This document shows, one piece after another, positions 49,364-61,946 of a stretch of DNA of 64,000 bases. The DNA comes from Rhizoctonia solani. Lineage: Eukaryota; Basidiomycota; Agaricomycetes; Cantharellales; Ceratobasidiaceae. The DNA is taken from NCBI RefSeq assembly GCF_016906535.1, contig NC_057377.1, positions 1,178,001 through 1,242,000 on the forward strand, in the 5' to 3' direction. The position numbers and the translations under genes are program-made. Under the pieces are notes generated by a model. It was not told the DNA's origin. It worked only from the letters and a program-made list of their open reading frames with translations, and made no database searches. Each line of letters starts with the position of its first letter. Positions within the stretch are counted from its first letter, which is position 1.

Positions 49364-52300
49364 TATTGAGGCGCACAGAGCTGTGATCGATTCTTGCCTT
49401 ATCAGAGGCTGTGCATATATACATTGTGCATTTACTTATGTATACTAAACTATTCGCTCGAAAATAATTTACACATATCGTTACTCTCGGATCGACTTTA
49501 TTTGATCTGATCAGCCATGTACCATTTTGGACTAATTTAGACAGGTCTCAGATACACGCACACTCAGGATACTCAAACCCAGTCAGTTCTGGTTCGTATC
49601 AAAAGAGGGAAATCTTTATTCGGGTCGTAAATCCAATCCCATAAAAGCTACCCCAAATTACGCCGGAACGTACGATCGGCCTACCTCGTGGATGTGGACT
49701 CGAGACTCGACTAGTCTTTCTCATAAAGCGCCGAGCGGCAAGTTGCTCAAGTGTCTGGAACATAGTCTAGATCATGTCGGTCTGGCTCGCGACGAGCGCA
49801 TGGGGGTATCTTGAGCAAAAGCTACTACCATCAATGTGTAGCTTGAATGTCGTTGAAATAGATAGCCTATACGCATTGAATTTACGGCACATTCATACCT
49901 CAATCACTAGACGAAGTTCCTTAACTTTGGGGTGGTCGAGAAACTGAGTGACGATTTCTAGTCCTAGGCTCGTGAATCTCATAATAATACAGTTAGGAGT
50001 TCTCTAATTTCTCATACACAGGGCGTACATACGTATGCCCAGAATAGATTCGCCTGTACCAAGTCCAAATACCGGGGACGCAGTGCCATTTGCCTACGTG
50101 ATTCCCAGCCTCAGAAGCATCCACCCACGTCCTCAGGATAACACCTTCCAGTTCCTATCAGCGACTCTTCATCTCGAAGACAACCGCCCATTCGATAGCA
50201 CACTCACATGATGCATATAGAGACGCCAATTTGTTCCGATGGTGACCCGATTGAAGAACTTGACCTATCGCATCCCAGGGTGCAGAACCGATAACTCAAC
50301 GATAACCCAAAGTGCCCAGCACCTCGACGCATGGTATGGCATCATAGGACATATGCCATTAGACCGCCTTCCGCCCAGTTCTAGCTCAAGAATACCCAGG
50401 TTTGCTTAGTCCTGTACTATGTAATGCATACCGTGATCAAGCTTGAGACCTAAGAATTCGACGGCAGAGATCAGCTGATACGCCTCGCTCCCCACATGCT
50501 TGCCCGAGTCTTAGCTCTTGAGGTAAGTCACGACAAATGTCCCAAGGACACACGATGAGCACTTGTGGAGCTCATTTGGCCCACAACAAACGTGCGCCGT
50601 TCTCATTCGCCCAATAACATCCGACCGCACGCCTTGTTCGAGAATAGAATTCGTACGCGAGCCACATCGGCCACTTGAAATAACACCCATAAGCACATCT
50701 ACCCCTTTGAAATCAATACAATAATGAGAGATACCAACTCACTTGGTCGAAATCGAGAGCGAGGTCCACGATTCTCTAAATCGCCTGATACCTTTTTTGC
50801 AACAACTGTGCATGACGTCAACACAATGGGCGAGCTCAATAGAGAGCGTCGGCCGAGTTCGACCTGGCAACTGGATATAGAGATATACGAGATCTGAACT
50901 TTATTGGGGTTCAAAGGCTGTGATTGAGTACAAGGAGGACCCTATAGCCACGATTAGCCAGACGACGATCCCGGAATTCAGATGCGCAACCCTAGGGAAC
51001 CATCGGGTGGAGTAGTCGACTGCGATGCGCATGGAACCCGCCTGTCAATAGTCCAAGCACACGGTCGGAGTTGTTCGTAGAGATAAGCACAGGAACAATC
51101 CATCTTGAGCACGAATTCGTGTGCTAGGCGTACGTTCATTATGGTTGCCGTTATTGCCGGTGGCCCCGGTTACATCACGGAAAAGGGAGCTATTTGACAG
51201 GCGGCGGGAAAGAGGGCGGTCAGTAAGAAAAAGAGAGCGAAAAGCCCCAAGTCAAAAAAGCGGTAGCTTCTGAGAAGGATAGCCTATGACAAATAAATTA
51301 AATAGTAATTAATAATTTCCCTTTTGCGCTTTGTCAGAGGATGACCGACCAAAGCAATGATCTATGCGGGGTAGCGTTGTACAAAGCACAAGCGAGTTTG
51401 GTCGTTGCAATGTCAGGATGCACGCATGAGAGGAAAGGAAGAGCAACACACGGCAGAGGGGGGGGGGGAGAGGATATCGATACCCGAGCCAAGCGAACAC
51501 ATTTGCAGAGGGCAACACGAAAAAAGTAGGACAACAAAAAGTTTTTCAGACCCGCGTTGCTCTGGCTCTCCGGACGTCCGAATACCACCATGCGTCTGTC
51601 GTGCGGTGCGGAATAATATCGAGGCTATGTGTGTGTGTGTGCAAGGAGTTACTCCGAGCTGTCCATCCTTGACCCGTAACCCCATGCGACAAACCTTTTG
51701 ACGTTGGCCTTGTCCCACAGCTGGCCCAGCCAGCTGAACCAAACCCAAAGCTCCAAAGCGAGGCCAGAAAGAGAGTTTCAGACCGATAAGAGTTACGGCT
51801 GCCTCAAGGACTTTTGGCTATCAACGTCTAACCTGGCCATCGACGTCAATGTTGCCATCGCCATCGGAAAAGAATCCAAGGAGAGAACGAGCGAATAACG
51901 GCCACGCATACAACACGCGTGCACAACGATCCCATGGGTCGAACTCGGCGAGAATATTCCAGATGGATCCAAGCTGCGGGCCGAGCGCTAGAGAAAAGGA
52001 ACCCGAAAGAAAAGCTCGAGGGGCGTCTGGGCACGTTGTTGGACGAGGGCAAAGGGCGCCATTGAAGAACGAGATCTGTAGTTTATGAACCTGGGAAGGA
52101 GGGACGAGGAGGTAGGCCGATTCAGCGTCATATGTCGCCACGTAGCATAGCATTGATATCGGGACAAGCGAGATTCAATTCTTCGGAAAGGGGCAGGGAA
52201 CGATACTCAGAGGACGTATAGGTTTTGGACAGACGCGATACAGCTTTAGGAGAAAGGGCACAAGTTTAATTTGTTCGTCATTAAGTTTCTTCTTGGGTTA

Positions 52301-54744
52301 GATTCGTTTCTTCCTTGGGGGGGAGGCCTGTGAATCGGACAGATGAGCCGGGTACATTATGCGGGGTCAAGCGTTGCACATTGCTTTCTGACCAGCTCGA
52401 AGGAGATAGCATGTCCTCTGAGAGCTCAGCAAACTTGAAAGTTGGCGACGAACGTTTGTAGTCGAACTGGCAACCCCATGTGTATCCCAAAAGTAAACGT
52501 TCGCGGGTCTTGAAGTATCCTTTCAACCGCGTCCATAATCCACGCTCAAAGGGACTACAACATATCACCCGGCGCCAAAAGATAAGATGGAGGCGGTAGT
52601 TCCCAAAAAAAAAACGCCATGCTCCAAGCTGCCACCGCAATATTGCATTGCACACTGCGGGGATAAGCCAACGGGTTTCGAGTCCCCGTGACCGGGAATA
52701 GATTCCGTCAGCCCAAAAGGAGATACAGATAACGACCGTTGGAGGGGGGGTCCTGCCGAGCAACGGAATGAACAAGTTTAGATGGAGACCACGAAAGAAT
52801 AGTCTCACCCGCTCTCCGAAACTGCCACCCGGACGAACCGAACCGACTGACCGACGTTCTTGCGTTCCACTCGATCTTGGTTCATGTGGGGATAAAGACC
52901 TCAACTTACAAATAACACGGTGTCGTCCGAATCGAGTTTACTTATAATGAATGAATAGTACAAGTTCAAATTATTCCGGACCTTGATCAAGTCAAGCTAT
53001 AATGATCGTAAAAGAAATAATGCGGGGTAAAGCCAGTGCCTACTGAACCACCCAAGTATAGAAAGCAAGTGATGAACGGTTGGATAGTTTAGCGAGGTTA
53101 TACCTCGACTCGAGTACCCCGCACTAGACCCATCCGTCAACACGTGTAAATACGGGCCGAGATGAAAGAGGGGCAAGCGAGGGCGAAAGATGCAGACAGC
53201 GACAGAGAGCGGGCGCACGATGAGTTGCTCTCCTTGGGTCGGGTGCCCCAGGTTCATCGGGTCGAGTAGGATCGTGTTCGAGTAGAGTGATGGGTGTTCT
53301 ATGTGCAGCGGTCGATGCGCAATTTACTTTGGGTTTAGACGTTTTGGGGGACTTTGGGGGAGGGAGTGTTCTGACTATCAGTTCTAATTCTGCTCGAATT
53401 CTGAACATCAATCCTTTCGTTTACCTACGGGGGGGGGTGTTCCGACCGATAGGCTATGAATATCGATTCGAAGAATGGGCTAGGAATACGAGCCGTATGG
53501 CGACGAATATCAATAAGATGCTATGAACGATCAGTCGATGGGTTGTGTGTCCGAATGGATAGTCATAATTCTGTACATCAGTTTGAACATCCCCCGGCCC
53601 TGGACGACCGGAAAGTGCAGCGTGGCGAGATATTCGTCATTGGACTGTGAGATTTCGTGCGGGGGACGTACGGACCCATCCCCCGGTGAGGTCACCCATC
53701 CATCTCTCTCCCTCTCCCCCCCTGGGCACACGTTGCGAGCACAACGTGTATGCGGGGGGGACAGAGGATTAACCGGGAGGGTGTAGGTATGGATTTACCA
53801 GGAAAGAGTAAAGTCGATTACCCAGAAAGACGAATGCATTGGATTACTTGGAGTAGATTACTGTGTATGGTCGTGCAGATTACTCGCCTGACCGGGCACG
53901 TGTTGGGAAGTTTGTCGGCAGTAGCCATCCGGACCCATTATGGACCTGGGTTCAAATGAAAGGATGGATATCGAGAGGGATGGAAGTTGCCGCCGTAATA
54001 GCAAGAAGAAGAGAAAGATAATAGGATGGTGATCTGGCAGCGCACACGAGGCACTTGGTTTCACGGATAGGATTAGCCCTTGGAACCATAGCCGGCCGGT
54101 GTGGGTATAGCGCGCAAAGTATAGACAGCGAGCGGGGAGCGTTATCAAAGTTCAGCACGAGCTGCGTTGGGACCGCGCATGTATACGACGGAGAAGAATG
54201 GTGTTATCTTGCGGCTGCGGTATATAGCAAACAAGAACCGGACAGGGGATTGATTTACCCCACACTTTTCGTTTGTTTGTGCTGGGCCAGGAACTGGATG
54301 CGGGCGTAATGGTTGGGATGAGGATTGGCGAGGCGCGGCCTGTCTGGTCTGTCTGGAATCGGCGGAGCGGGCGGGCTGGGCTGGGTAGAAGGACCCCAGA
54401 TCAGAATTAGTATATGCGGTGATGAAGTGAGGTGAATGTGCAATCTAGTTTCATGAGTCTTGTATGAGGTACAAGGGTGGAGCCAGCCACGCGGGTGGGA
54501 TGGACGGCATCAACGTTAAGATCAGACAGGGAGTGGCTGCGGGCGGGACGTGTTTGTATTATCTGGAGCCAAGTGGAAATTGGGCCGGCGGCAGAAAAAA
54601 GCGGTGTAAAAAGCAGGCTCGGGTTCAGTTTCCCAGAGAAGCAGTCTCCCCCGATCGGTTTCGATTTGGAGGCTCAGACCAGCCGGGTATTAAACAGCGG
54701 TGTGAATTGGGAGAGAGAGAGCAGTATCCCTATCCCCCCCTAGG
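49364..54744. other. 5.4 kb with no convincing gene, rich in GCGGGG motifs
   Basis: I see no open frame with a recognisable product. On the minus strand around 49.6-51.0 kb short coding-like pieces appear (see findings), but frames do not join. From about 51.1 kb the DNA is purine-rich with G-runs (51459-51470, 53429-53438). TGCGGGGT(A) occurs at 51365, 52360, 53021 and, on the minus strand, 53115. The last part must be the promoter and leader of the CBM21 gene at 54745. Confidence 0.5.
51365..51373 (+). promoter_or_regulatory. TGCGGGGTA motif (one of a set)
   Basis: Further copies: TGCGGGGT at 52360-52367, TGCGGGGTA at 53021-53029, 53115-53123 (minus), 58056-58064, 59497-59505; TGCGGGGT at 60611-60618 (minus); TGCGGGGGTA at 60510-60519 (minus). 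The GCGGGG core fits the SYGGRG site of the carbon-catabolite repressor CreA/Mig1. Binding is inferred, not shown. Confidence 0.4.
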
Positions 54745-56993
54745 ATGATGGCCACCGCGACGTCGCCCAGGCCCCGACGCCACCACCGTTCCTCGACCGG
54801 ATCGTCCTTTGACGCTGGCTCGAGCGCGTTTAGCCCGCTGGCTGTGCCTCGCCGGGCCTCGTCTGCGTCTGTATCCGCATCGGTATCCGCACCGGCACCG
54901 GCCCCGATCACACCTCCCGCTCCCCGTGTGCGCAAGGCTGCGTTCCAGCTGGGCGGCTCGAGCGAAGAAGAGGAAGACGAGTGTCCGCTCGTACGAGAAG
55001 TGAACCAGCGAGCACGCCAGTCGAAGCTCGACGACGAACATTTCGGTGATTTCTCATACGATGCCGCACGAGCCAAGGCCGACTCTGAAAAGCAAGATGT
55101 CCCGTTCCCGGTCGCATCTCCCTCGCCCCAGAAGACACACATACCGCTTCCTCCGCTGACTATCCCGGACCGTGAGCCTACGCCAGTTGCACGCTGCGCC
55201 TCGTCCCCGTCGCTCGCGCACCCACCCAAGCCCACCGCCATTCCGTCATCGGCCTCGTCCACCAACTCCTTCAACTCGGGCGCTTCCACCCCCATATACC
55301 TCAAAAACGGACGCCAGCTCAAGCCCAGTCTCAAGTCGCGTGTCAGCTTGTCCTTGAGCACCTCGGACGTCGCCTCTATGCTCGCCCACGCCAAGAGTGC
55401 TCCCTCTACCCCACGCGTCCACTTTCCCACTCGCGAGAGGTGGGTCTATACTTGCTTTTGGTATTATTGCTTGCTCACGCTTATTTCACCAGGCTCGAAT
55501 CGGTCGTGCTCTTTGACAAGCGCGCTCGTCCGCTCGAAGTCGCTGCCGGAGACTCTCCTCTGGTGTCGCCTCGCTTCTACGACGAAGAGGACAGCTCGAT
55601 CCCGAGCCTCAATCTGCGCATGCGTCCCCAGTCGAGCTTCCCGTTCCCGAACATGTCTCCCCGCGGCTCGTCCAACAATCTGCAAGGCTTCTCTGCCGCA
55701 CTCATGGCCAAGACAAAGCTCAAGATTGCTGTCTCGCGCAGTGCACCGCTCCAACCCACTCCCCACACCGATGCCCACGTCCATCTCGCCGCCATCCGTC
55801 TCCTCGGCACCCGTCTCAGCGGGAGCGTGCTTGTCAAGAACGTCTCGTTCAACAAGCGGGTTTCGGTCAGATATACATTCGACAGCTGGGAGACAACATC
55901 CGAAGTATCCGCCGCCTGGTCTTCTCCCAACGCACTTGCCGATCTCCCCAAGGGCGAGGTCAAGCCCTTTGGCGAGGAAGAAACAGACTTGGACATTGCC
56001 AGAGGAATCATGGTCCCCGTCCCCACTGGCTACGACCGCTTCACCTTCAACGTCAAACTCGACGACGTCGCCCCATACCTCTCTGCCCGCTCTCTCCTCA
56101 TTGCCGTCAAGTTCGAGGCATTCGGCGTCGGCGAGTGGTGGGACAACTGCGGCGGACGCAACTACCGCTTCGAGTTTGATCATGTTCCCAGAAAGGACAA
56201 GGAGCCCAAAAAGGAAGAATCCACTCCTACTGCATCCACTACTCCCACTCCCGCTCCAACTTCCAAACCCACTGGCCGTCCTCGCTCGAACACCTCCCCT
56301 GCTCCACTCAACTCGGACGCTACCGTCGCCGACCCCGCCAGCGCAAGCCTCCTCAGCGCCAAGCTCTCGGTCGCTCTCCAGTCCGACTCCGTCCCTTCGC
56401 CCAAACACTCCCCCGCCCGCCCGACTCTCAAGCTCGAGTTCCCGAGCGACGAGACCATCAAGGACGATTCCACCCCTACTCCTCGAGCCACCACCCAGCA
56501 CAAGCCCCTCACCCCGCCTGACTCGGCCTCGTCTTCCCCGCGCGAACCTCCGGCCCAGCTTCCGGCCGTCAAGTCCCAGTCCCAGCCGCAACCCCAGACC
56601 CAGGTGTCGCTGCCCTCGCCAGAAGACTCGCCTTCCTCGGGACGCCGCCAGTCGAGCCCCTTGCCTTCGCCTTCGGCCGTCGAAGCCCCCGCACACAGCA
56701 CCACCAACGTCAAAGACCAGTCCTATGCCGACTTTATCGCCAAGTACTGCTTCGCCGGTGCCGCCCCTGCCTCTGCCCCTCCATCCCGCCCGACCCCTGC
56801 CCCTTCCTATGGCGGTGCTCCTTCTACTGCACCCTACAACAATAATAATAACCCAGGCTATACATCCTTTGGAAGCTACCCCACACCTTCGTCTGCCACT
56901 CGCCCCCAACCGGACTTTGGCTGGGCTTCTGGCCCATCTTGGTCCAGCGTCGGATTCAACTATGGTGCTTCCTTTTCGGGCGCAGATCTCTAA
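54745..56993 (+). CDS. CBM21 protein, probable glycogen-targeting subunit of protein phosphatase 1 (copy A)
   Basis: Such proteins (yeast Gac1/Pig1, animal PPP1R3) bring PP1 to glycogen and activate glycogen synthase. Two exons (54745-55439, 55493-56993) give 731 residues. The N-terminal third is Ser/Pro-rich, with STPIYLKNGRQLKPSLKSRV and then SAPSTPRVHF, an RVxF PP1-docking motif, followed by RLESVVLFDKRARPLEV. The CBM21 starch/glycogen-binding domain lies at about residues 330-460: LSGSVLVKNVSFNKRVSVRY, TFDSWETTSEVSAAW, YDRFTFNVKLDDV, VKFEAFGVGEWWDNCGGRNY. The carbohydrate-contacting WWDN and WETTSE blocks are kept. A low-complexity tail contains a conserved-looking KDQSYADFIAKYCF motif and ends in Gly/Ser/Asn-rich sequence. 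A paralog lies at 61947-64000 on the other strand. Confidence 0.92.
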
Positions 56994-58070
56994 GAGCGAT
57001 ATCTAGGACGACGATCAGGGTGAGCTCATTCATTCCTCGCTATCCGAGCGGGCTGAACTGATGCATAATGTCCTATAGGGTTTGACTCTCTCCCCTCCAC
57101 TAGAAGATCACGACGGTTCTCGTTATCGCAACAAGGGTCACCAGCCCCTCTTCGCCAGTCCTCTTATCTATTCATCTCGTCGTGTGCTTTTGGATCAATC
57201 GCAATCAAACCCCGTACATACAAACTCTTCTCGCGGCATTTTATCTATTCTTCCTTGTGTTGACTAGTCAATTGTACTATTAGCCAAACTGTCTCGACTA
57301 GTTCTTTGCCCCCTTGCTTGACCCCCCCCCATCCAGTTTCCCATTTTCCATTCTTGACCCGCTTGTCTCTCTGTATGCTGCTCTCGCTATGTTGATGTTG
57401 GACCGGTCCACTCATGCCTTTACCCTCGGACATGCCTCTTTTTTTGTCTGTCTCTATATGCCTACTCTGTGCCCGTTCTGTACATACATATTCTTTTCTT
57501 CTGGCATACATTTCGTTTCTTTTTTCCTTCTTGCGAGTTGTATACGATTAGTGAATTTTTTGATGACTGAATTTAGATGACGCTTTGCATTTATTTCTCT
57601 CATTGCGTGATTAAGCAGCGTACGTTATGGGTGCAATGTATCATATCTCTCGTATACCGCGCATCCCCCTCGGGGAGCCAAGCCATGAGCTCAACAGCCA
57701 TCCTTGGTAGCTCGTTATCGCAAAGGCCAAGTTACATACCAACCCAACACAAAAAGCTACACCCCACAATCTTACCCTATTCCATATATAACCCACCCAC
57801 ACACATACCCACACACACATCAATTTCTCAGGCTCAAGCTCAAGCTCTCGGTACAACCGTAAGCATAATCAAAAGTATCAACCCCCCCCCCTACTTCTTA
57901 AGATCTTCTTCCCTTGCCAACTTTCGAAATTTCCTCTCTTGCTATTCCCAGGTCCTGCCTCTACCTACTTACCAACCAAACTCACCACATTGGAAATAGG
58001 ATAATTGTCATCGGAGGGAGATCGACCTGTTCCCATTACTGACACTTGCTGTCTATGCGGGGTAGAAGGG

Positions 58071-58094
58071 AAGGAAGGAAGGAAGGAAGGAAGG
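58071..58094. repeat. GGAA tandem repeat
   Basis: About six uninterrupted GGAA units followed by a G-run. This is a simple microsatellite in non-coding DNA. Confidence 0.8.
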
Positions 58095-59589
58095 GGGGGC
58101 TAGGCGAGAATTCCAGGTCGGGACAAAAATGGATCGTGTCAGCCGTACGACTCATCGGGTGTGAGCTGTTCCCTTGGCTCGGGGGGAAGAGGGAGGGGGG
58201 GATTACGAGACCGAGCGTGCGCGGGAATAGTGCATGGGTACAGTAGATCTCGGCCCCCCTTGTCCTCCCCCAACCACTTGTACCGGGTGATTCGTCATTC
58301 AGCCGAGTGACGAATACTGCTACTTGTACGCGCATATACTCCCAGCTTGGGGATCTGGTTTCGGGTTCCCGCTGACCGACGGGTTGGAGGTGTCATTTCG
58401 ATGAGTAAGATATCTATTGACGAAGCTCTCTTTCTCCACTCTTCCCTCCCTTTCATTGCTCATGGTTCGTCTTCGACACCTTTCTCCACCCTTCTCGTTG
58501 CCTTCTCGCCCACCGGCGCCCTCTTCCCTCCCCACATACACACTCACATGTACACCTTCTCGCGTATCCCCCACTTTTCTCTCTTCTCTTTCTCTCTCCC
58601 TTGGACCTTCTTCTCATTGAACCGATCCGTTCTTCGGATTTCGGTTTATCGGCATGTAGAATGTTTTTGCGCACTCCCAGCCGCGGCGCGTACATATGCA
58701 CGTACGTGTGTGCCTGGATTTGCCAGGTCTTGGTTCCGCCTCCTCGGAGGCTCCCAAGGTCCGATTTCGCCTTGGGATTACCCACAACTCATGTCTTGGA
58801 TTAATATATCTCTTTCCCCAAGCAGCAACGAGGGGACGGAGTGTGGGGCCGCCCATCCTCGGTGGAGCTGAACGAGAATGAATCAATGAGCGAACTGAAC
58901 GAACTGAACGAACGAACGATCGCGAGTAACTGAACAACGGCACATCCGATTGATTGTATCAATGACTCTCCACGTTGTACCCGAGCTCCAAACTGGGCCC
59001 ACCTGTCCGATTTTTTAATTATTGTGATTATTTTACTCGAGGACGAGGAAGCCCGGCTGTGGCACTTTCTCCTTTAGGGAGTTCACACAGTATCCCATCT
59101 CAAGATGGAACATGTCTATCCGATGATCTAGGGCGCTTGTGTATCGGTCGATGCCGAGTCGGATCGAATTGGGGGGGAGGGAGGCGGTGAATTTGGTTAT
59201 CTGGGTTCAGATGGAGATTTCCAACCGCGGTACGACTAGCAAGTTCGGGAGTATAGGACAGAACCAACGTGCGTCCAGCAGGGCGGGATAGATCTAATCA
59301 TTCAAACGGCGCCCGCCTCTAGACCGATACCGGCCAATTTGATATCTCGTCTCCTCTCCCCCGCAGATGGCGGGCAGAAACACGATGTGCTTTTTCCGCT
59401 TTGTTGTGGTGGCCAAGCTTAAGGATATCGGGGAAGAATGGACTAGGCGAAGGTGTTTCGGTTGGGGGAGAGAGACGCTCAGCATCACCATATGCATGCG
59501 GGGTAACATCCGCCAAGTGGCGAGTGTATTCTTATGTATGACGACTTTGTGTCGTACGCCGTAATTTTTGGACTCGGCGAGAAAAACAG

Positions 59590-59665
59590 CTTGAGGTCAT
59601 AAAATAAGCCAATTGAAGTCATACATAAACAGTTGAAGTCATCCGAAATCAGTTTGAGGTCATAA
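59590..59665. repeat. Four degenerate 20-23 base repeats
   Basis: Four near-copies of TTGARGTCATA followed by AT-rich sequence (TTGAGGTCATAAAATAAG, TTGAAGTCATACATAAAC, TTGAAGTCATCCGAAATC, TTGAGGTCATAAATAAAC) stand head to tail. It is non-coding; function unknown. Confidence 0.65.
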
Positions 59666-61946
59666 ATAAACGCCATTTAAAAAAAGCGGGTTTCAGCCTT
59701 AAGACGATTTACCCCCCAATCTCGTTACAGTCTCACTTCACTATCGCCAACATGTCCTTGGCTATCCACTTGGGTCTTCTGGTGGCGCAGCAGAGAAAAA
59801 TTTTCCTCTGAAGCTATACTCCAATCGTATATGAAGCCTCCTATCTCAATTCAATAGGCTAATTATAAATTTCACTCTTTATTTATCTATCCTGTCCGCT
59901 TAGCGCCGTCACTCCCGCCACTATTGCGCCTTTTCCCTCCGATCGAAGTCCGGAATATGGACGTGGCAACAGTCGCGATCGGACAATCGTTCTTATCGTC
60001 CGAAAATAATGACCCTTGCCCGAGGGAAATTAATCACAAAATTTTCTGAAACGCCATAAACCCTATGATTGGAACATCTAGGCTCTCGATGACGTCGACG
60101 TACCTGGGCCAAGGTCTGGCGGGGATTATTTGTACGCGCCGATCACACGTGACCTCGTCTAGACAAGCACGTGCCGACAATCACTTTATCCCTCGTCACA
60201 TTTTGAAAAAAAATTCACCCGGCTCGAGACTTGTGCGGACACCCGTATAGGATCCTTTGCCGAACGAAATCCTGGAGCAACTTGACCATTCTGAACGGGT
60301 ATCGAGATTGCTTTGTTTGTTCTTTCGCATGGTACGAGATTCACAGTTGATGGGGCGGCAACTCCACACATCGCTTGCCCAAAATTTCGCATCTACATCG
60401 AGAGTAATTTTGGGTCGCCCAAGAAAAACTTATTGTCCTGAATGGTGTCCTTGACGATACACAAATAGCGGATCTATTGCTAGTACCATCTGGCCCCTAG
60501 ACCATAGTTTACCCCCGCATTCGCACTGGGAGACCCGCATACAGTTGAGTTATGAATCAAGGCAAGGAAGTGTGCATATCTGGAGGAGACGCCGATCAAT
60601 TTGTTTTTTCACCCCGCACTCGCAAAGCGTGGGCACCGACGACCCGCTCTTCCTATCGAGCCCAGAACGAGATGGAATGGGAGCCGTGACGAATGCGGTG
60701 AGCTTGGGTGTCCTGCCAGAGACAAGAACGATTGATAAACAACTTTTGCCGCGACAAGAACGTTGGTTCCTTGCGCGACTGAGATTCGCTGTTGTCCGTA
60801 AAACGCAAGTGGTGGACTCCCCAGACCCCGGGATGATGTGCACAGACTTGATTGAGGGGATCCGCACTGTCCCATTCAGAGGTGCTCTGGGACTTCGCGG
60901 AATCTGAAGGGGCTATGGTGTGGGGAGATAACGACTGCCAGGGTTGTCGGACAGATTCAATTCAGTTGGTATTCGTATGGTGCCGTACTTGCGGGGGATG
61001 GCGTGTTGAGAAAACAGCTTGGGTGCGTTTGATTGTATGCGCTCATCAAGATCGGGGCGTGTTGACCTTTATTCTTGTTCCCTACCGTGACTATTAACTG
61101 GGAACCCCCCTGTTATTGCTCATAAATTAGGCCGACCCGATAAGTCCTAGTGCGCACACAAGAAATGGACCGACTGCGGCCGGTGTTTCCGGTGTTCTGC
61201 CTCTCATCAAGGCTTCGAACGAGGGACACTCCCATCGGGTTCAAAGTTGTTCCCAATGACTTTCTACGCCTCACAATCACGCAAATATGATCAGAATAAC
61301 GACACATCCATCTTGCCAAAGGGGTTCGAGTTGCAACTACAGAGCTGAATTTTACGTATACACATACAAGGGCCAATGAAACATTTCATGATTCACCCAC
61401 AGAAAGGACAAGATAGAGACACATCTTGACGGTACATCCGTGTATGAAAACAGGCGAGTCGGAAAAGGAACCGTGGAACCCAGGCCGACCATGTGGGCGG
61501 GGTATACAAGATCGAAAAAAGAAGAAGAAGAAAGGGTGGGGGATGAGGTAGTGAGGGGGGCAAGGGGGAGAGATATCAACTACTAAACAAATGAACGTCG
61601 CAGATAGATGAATTGCGAAACGAGACCATAACGGGAGCGTCCCTAAGAAGAAAAAAAAAAAAGACCATACAACATGAGAAAAGATGCAACAGTAGATGAA
61701 AATATGAGGACAAAGCGCGGGGGGCGGTTCAGCAGGGCCAAGAGGGCCGCGTCCGTTCGTAACGTTTTTTCTAAAATTTCATAGCAAGAGGGCGATGTGG
61801 AATCATAAGGGACAATCGTCCTGAGGGCCATGCTGATGCCTGAGTTGTACATCCAAAGACGGGGTTCGAGAGATAAGGTTCGTTGGGTCAAGACCCGACG
61901 AGATAAGGTCGACAGCGCCAGCGCGATGCGCATATGTACAACGCAT

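Larger units (their letters stand above)
56994..61946. other. 5 kb between the convergent CBM21 genes, no convincing gene
   Basis: A spacer this long between two 3' ends is unusual here. It contains pyrimidine-rich tracts (57300-57500, 58430-58620), a GGAA tandem repeat (about 58071-58094), AACG repeats (58890-58918), a degenerate 20-base repeat at 59590-59665 and several TGCGGGGT(A) copies. A short frame at 60251-60454 reads DPLPNEILEQLDHSERVSRL, like the start of an F-box, but it stops soon after. A small intron-like segment at 57018-57078 may belong to the 3' untranslated region of copy A. Confidence 0.5.

Noticed and set aside
52281..52904. 207-residue minus-strand open frame
   Set aside because: Long but with unusual composition, no known domain and no conserved pattern; it runs through purine-rich promoter-like DNA.
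54745..57006. 753-residue uninterrupted frame over copy A of the CBM21 gene
   Set aside because: After 55439 it leaves the true frame and gives Ser/Pro/Arg-rich nonsense; splicing at 55440-55492 gives the CBM21 domain.
60257..60454. F-box-like start (LPNEILEQL)
   Set aside because: Only about 30 residues resemble an F-box; no downstream exon extends it, so it is at best a fragment.
61200..61290. Possible minus-strand tRNA because of GTTCGAAGCC
   Set aside because: No matching acceptor stem, A box or anticodon arm could be laid out.
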